Part shown: positions 59,152 to 64,000 of the stretch, piece by piece
Layout of the letters: each line of letters begins with the position of its first letter
How positions within the stretch are numbered: the stretch's first letter is position 1
DNA from: Conexibacter sp. SYSU D00693
GTDB lineage: Bacteria; Actinomycetota; Thermoleophilia; Solirubrobacterales; Solirubrobacteraceae
DNA length: 64,000 nt
Assembly (NCBI RefSeq): GCF_017084525.1
Contig: NZ_CP070950.1
Location: 434,001-498,000 of the forward strand
Direction: 5' to 3'
Program-made: the position numbers and the translations under genes
The notes under the pieces: generated by a model
Database searches by the model: none
Seen by the model: only the letters and a program-made list of their open reading frames with translations
What the model was told of the DNA's origin: nothing

Positions 59152-59382
59152 CCCGAGGGGAACGCCTGCGCGGTTCGCCCGGTCTGCCTCGGTGCCGGTC
59201 AGCGCCCGCTGCGCCAGCCATTCCACGCCCGAGGGGAACGCCTCCCCGGCTCGCCTCCTCTGCCTCGGTGCCGATCAGCGCCCGCCGCGCCAGCCACCCA
59301 CGCCCGAGGGGAACGCCACCGCCGCCGGCGCCTTCCCTCCTTCCGTGCCGATCAGCGCCCGCCGCGCCGACCCCCGAACGCC
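59152..59382 (+). repeat. Three tandem units of about 75 bp
   Basis: CCCGAGGGGAACGCC starts at 59152, 59228 and 59303, so the period is 76 and 75 bp. Each unit continues with TCTGCCTCGGTGCCG- or TTCCGTGCCG-like and ATCAGCGCCCG-like segments. The units diverge between these blocks, so the array is not a recent simple duplication. Confidence 0.75.
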
Positions 59383-59443
59383 GGAGCGGCGCGCCGACAA
59401 CGCCCGCGCAGCACCCCGCCCCGCCGCGCCAGCCACGAGCCGC

Positions 59444-61258
59444 TCACCCCACGTCCAGCACGTTCGCCTGCCCCGCCCGCCACCGCTGACGGTCCAGCGC
59501 CTTCAGCCCCGCGAACTCCGGCGGGTCGAGCAGCCGGAACTTCTTCGCCGGCCTGGCCTTGGACCCCGAGGCGTCGAGGATCGCGTTCGCCGCCTCGCGA
59601 CCGGACTCGTTGGCGCCCTCCATCGTCGCCAGGTCGATGTCCGTCTGGACGTAGTCGCCCGCGAGCAGGAGGTTCGGGATGGGGGTCCGGGCCGTCGGGC
59701 GCTTGTCCCACGAGTCGACGGTGTTGATGAGCAGCGGGTCGTCGTTGCGGTGCTCGCCGCGGCGCTTGACCCACGCGATGCCCGGGTCGAGGAACCACGA
59801 GTGCAGGGCGCTGTCGGGCAGGACGGTCCGGCCGTCGTCGTTGAGGTGGGCCTGCATCTGGGCCCAGACCTCGCGGGCGACCTCCTCCTTCGTGCACCGC
59901 CGCGCGGGCTTGCCGAAGAGGATCCCGTCCGTGCCCCAGTCGCTGACGTCGACCGAGAGGCAGTCGACGACGGTGCCGTCGCCGTAGTCGCGCGTGAACC
60001 GGCGCTCGCCCCAGAACTGGCCCTGCGTGAGGCAGGTCAGCGCCCACGGCGCGTCGACGAACGTCACGTGGCCCCGGATGAGGTGGACCGGCTCCTTGAG
60101 GAAGAACTGGATGCCGTTCATCCAGTCGACCACGAGGTCGTCCATCGCCTCGAGGTGCGGTGCGGCGCGCAGGACGTCGGGCGACCAGAGCTTGCGCGCG
60201 CGTTCGGCCGGCAGGGCGCAGACGTACCAGTCGGCCTCGACCGTCCGGCGCACGCCCTTGGCGTCGCGGACCCGCACGCCGGTGATGCGCCCGTCACGGA
60301 CGTCGAGGCGCTCGACGGTGTGGCCGACCGCGAAGCGCACGCCGTGCTTGCCCGCCAGGAGGTCGATCCAGGGGTCGATCCACGCCTCGTTCGTCGGTGC
60401 GTCCAGCACGCGGTCGGGCGCCCCGTCGGCGCCGCGGCCCATGAAGTTCAGGACGAACGCCTCGGCCATGTTGCCGATCGTCCGGGTGCTGGCGATGCGC
60501 TCCTTCGCCGCGACGAGCGCGCGCGTGAGCCCGGTGGCGACGACCTTCTGGTACTCCGCCGACCGGCCGTCGGCGTTGACGAACTCCCACCACGAGGTGC
60601 GCTCCCACTGGCCGAACCGGCGCTCGTCGCAGCTCGTGACGAAGACCAGGAGCCGCTCGACGAAGTACAGGAGCTCGTGCGGCGGGACCGCCTGCTGCTT
60701 GAGCAGCTCCTCGACCAGCACGCGCCGCAGCCCCTCGACCGTCAGCGCCTGGCCCGGGTCGGGCAGCAGGCCGAAGAGCGTCGCCTCGGCGCGGCCGCCC
60801 GCGCGCGTCGACCGCGTCTCCATCGCCGGCACGAGGTTGTCCCACACGCCGTTGGCGTTCCCGTCGACCGGGATGCGCCGCATCGTGTCCGGGACGTGGT
60901 GGTAGAAGCCGGGGAAGAAGCGGAAGCCGTGCTCGCCGGGCAGGTCGCGGCGCCCGCCGGTGCCCGTGCCGGGGACCGGGATCGACCGCGCCTTGCCGCC
61001 CAGCGCCTTGCGCTCGACCACCAGGACCTCGAAGCCGCGCTCGGCCAGCTCGTGCGCGGCCGCCAGGCCGGCCATGCCGCCGCCGAGCACGGCGACGCGC
61101 TTGCCGCCCGCCTGCCGCGCCCGGGCCCTCGACCGCCGCGAGCGCGACCGCGCCAGCGCCTCCGCGGGCAGCACGCCGCCCGCCGCCACCGTCGCCCCGG
61201 CTGCCGCCGCGCCGCGAAGCACCTCGCGGCGGGACAGCCCCTGCTGCTGCTCGTCCAC
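59444..61258 (-). CDS. Tat-exported FAD-dependent amine-oxidase-like oxidoreductase
   Basis: The 604-residue protein has a twin-arginine signal (SRREVLRGAAAAGATVAAGG, Arg10-Arg11), so it should be exported folded with its flavin. The FAD fold follows: VAVLGGGMAGLAAAHELAERG, then LGGKARSIP. The C-terminal FAD-binding segment has LLLAGDYVQTDIDLATMEGA. These match phytoene-desaturase-like, hydroxysqualene-dehydroxylase-like and amine-oxidase-like flavoproteins. The substrate is unknown. A GTG start is preceded six bases upstream by TAGCGT. It lies in the opposite direction to recN and steA, breaking their usual adjacency. Confidence 0.88.
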   Translation of the reverse strand: MDEQQQGLSRREVLRGAAAAGATVAAGGVLPAEALARSRSRRSRARARQAGGKRVAVLGGGMAGLAAAHELAERGFEVLVVERKALGGKARSIPVPGTGTGGRRDLPGEHGFRFFPGFYHHVPDTMRRIPVDGNANGVWDNLVPAMETRSTRAGGRAEATLFGLLPDPGQALTVEGLRRVLVEELLKQQAVPPHELLYFVERLLVFVTSCDERRFGQWERTSWWEFVNADGRSAEYQKVVATGLTRALVAAKERIASTRTIGNMAEAFVLNFMGRGADGAPDRVLDAPTNEAWIDPWIDLLAGKHGVRFAVGHTVERLDVRDGRITGVRVRDAKGVRRTVEADWYVCALPAERARKLWSPDVLRAAPHLEAMDDLVVDWMNGIQFFLKEPVHLIRGHVTFVDAPWALTCLTQGQFWGERRFTRDYGDGTVVDCLSVDVSDWGTDGILFGKPARRCTKEEVAREVWAQMQAHLNDDGRTVLPDSALHSWFLDPGIAWVKRRGEHRNDDPLLINTVDSWDKRPTARTPIPNLLLAGDYVQTDIDLATMEGANESGREAANAILDASGSKARPAKKFRLLDPPEFAGLKALDRQRWRAGQANVLDVG

Positions 61259-61264
61259 CGCCCG

Positions 61265-61270
61265 ACGCTA
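61265..61270 (-). promoter_or_regulatory. Candidate -10 element (TAGCGT) of the Tat-exported flavoprotein gene
   Basis: On the minus strand TAGCGT ends 6 nt before the GTG at 61258, the ideal spacing for a leaderless transcript. Confidence 0.4.
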
Positions 61271-61343
61271 GTGCCGACGCGCCAGCCCGGGCAAGCTCGC
61301 CGCGCCACACCGGGCCTGCCCGTCGCACGAGCCGGGCCACACC

Positions 61344-61349
61344 TACACT
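61344..61349 (+). promoter_or_regulatory. Candidate -10 element (TACACT) of steA-steB
   Basis: TACACT ends 9 nt before the steA ATG at 61359, inside the 100-bp divergent region shared with the Tat-exported flavoprotein gene. Confidence 0.42.
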
Positions 61350-61358
61350 CGCGCGCCG

Positions 61359-62492
61359 ATGGCCGTCACGGTCCACGGCCCCGCTCGCCTCGGGCGCCGG
61401 ACGAAGCTCCTCGTCAAGACGCTCAAGCCCGGCGACGTCGCGGTGCTCGACCACCTCGACCTCGACCGCGTGTCCGCCGAGGACCTCGTCGAGCGCGGGG
61501 TCGCGGCCGTCCTCAACTGCAGGGCCTCCTCGAGCGGCACGTACCCCAACATGGGCCCGCTGCTGCTCGTCCAGGCCGGCGTGCACCTCGTGGACCTCCC
61601 CGACGACGCCGTCTTCTCCCGGCTGCACGAGGGCGAGCCGATCACGATCGAGGGCGGGGAGGTCCGCAACGCCAAGGGGGCGACGGTCGCCACCGGCACC
61701 GTCCAGGACCCCGCCGCGGTCGAGGCCGCCACCGACGCGCGCCGCCGCGAGATCGGCGAGGCGCTCGCCGCCTTCGCGCAGAACACCGTCGAGCACGTGC
61801 TCGAGGAGCAGGAGCTCCTGTCGGGCAAGCTCGACCTCCCGCGCTTCGACACCGACTTCCGCGACCGGCCCGCGCTCGTCGTCGTCCGCGGCGTCGACCA
61901 CGTCGAGGACCTCAACGCGCTGCGCCCCTACGTCCGCGACGTCAAGCCCGTCCTGGTCGGCGTGGACGGCGGCGCCAACGCGATCCTCGAGGCGGGCTTC
62001 CGCCCCGACATGGTCGTCGGGGACATGGACTCGGTCTCCGACGCGACGCTGCGCTGCGGCGCCGAGGTCGTCGTCCACGCCTACCGCGACGGCCGCGCTC
62101 CGGGCAGCGAGCGCCTCGAGCGCCTCGGCATCCCGCACAAGGTCCTGCCCGCGCCGGGCACCAGCCAGGACGTCGCGATGCTCATCGCCTACGAGAAGGG
62201 CGCCGAGCTCATCGTCTCGGTCGGCTCGCAGTCCAACCTCGTCGAGTTCCTCGACAAGGCCCGGCGCGGCATGTCCTCGACCTTCCTCACGCGCCTGCGC
62301 ATCGGGGAGGTGCTCGTGGACGCCAAGGGCGTGTCGCGGCTGTACCGTCCGCGCCCCGGCCTGGGACCGCTGCTGGTGGTCGCCGCCGCGGGCCTGCTCG
62401 TCCTGGTGCTCGTGATCGCGCTCACGCCGGGCCTCAGCGACGTCGCCGACCTGCTGTGGCTCAAGCTCGAGGTCCTGCTCGGGATCGACTAG
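61359..62492 (+). CDS. steA: SteA-like membrane protein (thiamin pyrophosphokinase-like fold)
   Basis: The 377-residue protein matches the actinobacterial SteA family: LGRRTKLLVKTLKPGDVAVLDHLDLD at the start (in two parts), a central thiamin-pyrophosphokinase-like domain with VLVGVDGGANAIL and DMVVGDMDSVSD, and one or two C-terminal membrane helices (LLVVAAAGLLVLVLVIAL). In Corynebacterium SteA and SteB act together in cell division and wall integrity. Catalytic activity as a kinase is not expected. The steB GTG follows two bases after its stop, so the genes form a tight pair. Confidence 0.9.
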   Translation: MAVTVHGPARLGRRTKLLVKTLKPGDVAVLDHLDLDRVSAEDLVERGVAAVLNCRASSSGTYPNMGPLLLVQAGVHLVDLPDDAVFSRLHEGEPITIEGGEVRNAKGATVATGTVQDPAAVEAATDARRREIGEALAAFAQNTVEHVLEEQELLSGKLDLPRFDTDFRDRPALVVVRGVDHVEDLNALRPYVRDVKPVLVGVDGGANAILEAGFRPDMVVGDMDSVSDATLRCGAEVVVHAYRDGRAPGSERLERLGIPHKVLPAPGTSQDVAMLIAYEKGAELIVSVGSQSNLVEFLDKARRGMSSTFLTRLRIGEVLVDAKGVSRLYRPRPGLGPLLVVAAAGLLVLVLVIALTPGLSDVADLLWLKLEVLLGID

Positions 62493-62494
62493 CC

Positions 62495-63346
62495 GTGTTC
62501 GACTTCCGCTACCACGCCGCCTCGCTGGCGGCCGTCTTCCTCGCCCTGGCCGTCGGCCTCCTGCTCGGCATCGCCGTGGGTGACCGCGAGCTCGTGTCCT
62601 CGGCGCGTGAGGAGCTCGAGCAGTCGCTCGAGGGCGACGTCCGCGAGCAGCGGGCGCAGTCCGCGCGGCTGCGCGACGAGCTGCGCCGCCAGGACCGCTT
62701 CGCCGGCGCGGTGATCCCGCTGCTCGTGCGCGACGAGCTCGACGGCCGCCGGATCGGGCTCGTCTTCCTCGGCGAGGCGCAGGAGCGCGTCGCCGACCTG
62801 GTGCGCGACGGGCTGGAGGACACCGGCGCCGAGCTGGCCTTCGCCGGCGCCCTGCGGCTGCCGCCGGACCGCGCGCAGATCGCCGCGCTGGCACGCGGCA
62901 CCCGCTACGCCGCCCTGGCCACCGAGGACGACCTCCTCGAGCCCTTCGCCTTCCGCATGGGGGTGCAGCTCGGGCTCGGGGGCCGGCTCGTCGAGCGGGT
63001 CCGCCCGGCCCTGCTGCAGTCGTTCTCGGGCAGCCTGCGCCGCATCGACGGCCTGGTCGTCGTCCGCGGCGAGCCCGAGGAGGGCGACGACGCCTCGGCT
63101 GCCGCGCGCGCCATCGCGGAGGGGGCGGCGGCCAGCGGCGTGCCGGCCGTGGGCGTCGAGCTCGCGGGCACGCAGCCGTCGAACGTCGACTGGTACCGCG
63201 ACCGGGGCCTCAGCTCGGTCGACAGCCTCGACCAGGTGGCGGGCCGCGCCGCGCTGGTCTTCGCGCTGCAGGGCGCGGAGGGCGCCTTCGGCTTCAAGCC
63301 CTCCGCGCAGGCGCTGCTGCCGCCGCTGGCCTCCCGGGACCCCTAG
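62495..63346 (+). CDS. steB: SteB/MctB-like copper-transport or division protein
   Basis: The 283-residue protein has FDFRYHAASLAAVFLALAVGLLLGIAVGD, one N-terminal membrane helix in the family pattern, a coiled coil (about 33-66) and a Rossmann-like extracytoplasmic domain. It is homologous to MctB of mycobacteria, described as a copper transport protein, and to SteB of Corynebacterium, which binds SteA. The neighbour steA favours the second role. It converges with msrB and shares four bases with it. Confidence 0.87.
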   Translation: MFDFRYHAASLAAVFLALAVGLLLGIAVGDRELVSSAREELEQSLEGDVREQRAQSARLRDELRRQDRFAGAVIPLLVRDELDGRRIGLVFLGEAQERVADLVRDGLEDTGAELAFAGALRLPPDRAQIAALARGTRYAALATEDDLLEPFAFRMGVQLGLGGRLVERVRPALLQSFSGSLRRIDGLVVVRGEPEEGDDASAAARAIAEGAAASGVPAVGVELAGTQPSNVDWYRDRGLSSVDSLDQVAGRAALVFALQGAEGAFGFKPSAQALLPPLASRDP

Positions 63347-63744
63347 GAGCCCGAGGGCTCGAGGTCCAGCGCGCAGCTGTTGATGCAGTAGCGCATCCCG
63401 CCGCGGTCACGCGGGCCGTCGTCGAAGACGTGGCCGAGGTGCCCGCCGCACGCGGCGCAGACGACCTCCGTGCGCACCATCCCGTGCGAGGTGTCCTGGC
63501 GCAGCTCGACGACGTCGGCCAGTGCCGGGTCGGTGAAGCTCGGCCAGCCCGAGCCCGAGTCGAACTTGTCGTCGGAGCGGAACAGCTCGGTCCCGCACCC
63601 GGCGCACCGGTAGACGCCGGGCTCCTTCGTGTCGACGTAGCGGCCGGTGAACGGCGGCTCGGTCGCCTGCCGGCGCAGGACCGCGTACTGCTCGGGCGAG
63701 AGCTCCTCCCGCCACTGCTCGTCGGACTTGAGGATCTTCTCCAT
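63343..63744 (-). CDS. msrB: Peptide methionine (R)-S-oxide reductase
   Basis: MsrB repairs oxidised methionine in proteins. The 133 residues show both zinc CxxC pairs (CAGCGTELF and CAACGGHLGHVF), GWPSFTDPA and the RYCINSCAL active site with the catalytic Cys. The family normally has RYCINSA or RYCINSL; here SCAL carries an additional Cys adjacent to the catalytic one. The ATG at 63744 follows a CACACT sequence by six bases. The gene lies opposite to steB and is transcribed alone. Confidence 0.96.
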   Translation of the reverse strand: MEKILKSDEQWREELSPEQYAVLRRQATEPPFTGRYVDTKEPGVYRCAGCGTELFRSDDKFDSGSGWPSFTDPALADVVELRQDTSHGMVRTEVVCAACGGHLGHVFDDGPRDRGGMRYCINSCALDLEPSGS

Positions 63745-63806
63745 GGCGACAGTGTGCCGCGCGTCGCGCGCAGGACCCCGGCGGGTGTCGCGTCCGGGAC
63801 CCCGGC

Positions 63807-63812
63807 TACCTT
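63807..63812 (+). promoter_or_regulatory. Candidate -10 element (TACCTT) of the last gene
   Basis: TACCTT ends 6 nt before the GTG at 63819 and supports that start codon. Confidence 0.38.
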
Positions 63813-63818
63813 GCCCCG

Positions 63819-64000
63819 GTGCGCGTGGTGCCCCTGATCGCCGGCCTGGTGGCCACCGCGGCACTCGCACCCGCCCTGCTCAAGGGGCTCGAGGCCGGCC
63901 GCCACCTGCGCACGAACTTCCGCGGCGCGGCGCTTCCGTGCCCCTTCGGCCTCGTGATCGTGCTCGGCCTCCTGGGCGGCGCGGCGCTCACGTCGCTCGT
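63819..64000 (+). CDS. N-terminus of a membrane protein, MraY-like glycosyltransferase possible (partial)
   Basis: The visible 60 residues contain a hydrophobic first helix (VPLIAGLVATAALAPALL), a short basic loop with RTNFRGAALPCPFG, and the beginning of a second helix (LVIVLGLLGGAALTSL). The loop N-[FY]-R-G-x-x-x-P is like the first loop of MraY/WecA-type phosphoglycosyltransferases, which is why I suggest that family, but too little is visible to be sure. The gene runs off the right edge. It follows the steA-steB-msrB group and starts six bases after TACCTT. Confidence 0.5.
   Translation, partial: MRVVPLIAGLVATAALAPALLKGLEAGRHLRTNFRGAALPCPFGLVIVLGLLGGAALTSL

Larger units (their letters stand above)
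58707..59443. other. 737-bp repeat-filled intergenic gap without a supported gene
   Basis: Between recN and the Tat-exported flavoprotein no frame has convincing coding features; the long plus-strand frame here merely passes through repeats. The region holds three palindromes with GACCCTG/CAGGGTC-type arms, a duplicated GGCGTTCCG block and three tandem copies of a roughly 75-bp unit, listed separately. Confidence 0.7.

Noticed and set aside
59152-59382. The 75-bp tandem units as a possible CRISPR array
   Set aside because: There are only three units, the conserved block is 15 bp and the rest is partly conserved too, and no cas gene is near. The pattern is a diverged tandem repeat.
59030-61290. 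The first two-thirds of a very long plus-strand frame ending in steB
   Set aside because: It crosses the palindromes and tandem repeats and then runs antisense to the Tat-exported flavoprotein; only its last part is real, as steB from 62495.

Overview
The window is a GC-rich bacterial chromosome segment with almost every codon ending in G or C, many GTG starts and tightly overlapping genes (ATGA and GTGA junctions). Gene content points to a deep-branching actinomycete of the Thermoleophilia/Solirubrobacterales type: a gram-positive style pilM-pilN-pilO cluster, the actinobacterial tlyA-nadK-recN-steA-steB string, an AroK-AroB fusion, PHA synthase and type II dehydroquinase. This placement is inference from gene content; no rRNA or tRNA gene was found.

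Layout. 0-6.0 kb: the end of a type IV pilus locus (PKD-fold protein, PilX-like minor pilin, prepilin peptidase, PilM, PilN, PilO and a PilP-position protein). 6.0-10.3 kb: the shikimate operon aroC, aroKB fusion, aroQ and a proline peptidase. 10.3-46.3 kb: a long accessory block of short transcription units on both strands (membrane glycosyltransferase-like protein, Rieske fusion, subtilisin-like protease, protein repair methyltransferase, fatty-acyl-CoA ligase, YeeE/YedE-type transporters, DEAD-box helicase, drug-type ABC exporter with a WYL regulator, nitrate transporter, PHA synthase with hydrolases). 46.3-50.3 kb: efp-nusB-xseB-ispA-dxs. 50.3-55.2 kb: an esterase, a murein endopeptidase, an MFS pump with a TetR-type regulator, and a STAS protein. 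55.2-58.7 kb: tlyA-nadK-recN. 58.7-61.3 kb: a 737-bp repeat-filled gap and a Tat-exported flavoprotein. 61.3-64.0 kb: steA-steB, msrB and the start of a membrane protein.

How it fits together. Read along the plus strand, the window is one housekeeping backbone (shikimate, peptidase, EF-P, NusB, isoprenoid, TlyA, NadK, RecN, SteA/B) whose usual adjacencies are opened at three junctions by accessory genes. Isoprenoid precursor synthesis (dxs, ispA) and DNA repair (recN, behind a consensus SOS box) are the clearest physiological modules.

Regulation. TAnnnT -10 hexamers repeatedly sit only 6-11 nt upstream of start codons, suggesting widespread leaderless transcription. Other signals are an SOS box, a consensus CRP-type site, paired operators between the MFS and TetR genes, and several gene-end or intergenic palindromes that look like REP/REPIN-type elements. 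No insertion sequence, integrase, CRISPR array or prophage gene was seen.
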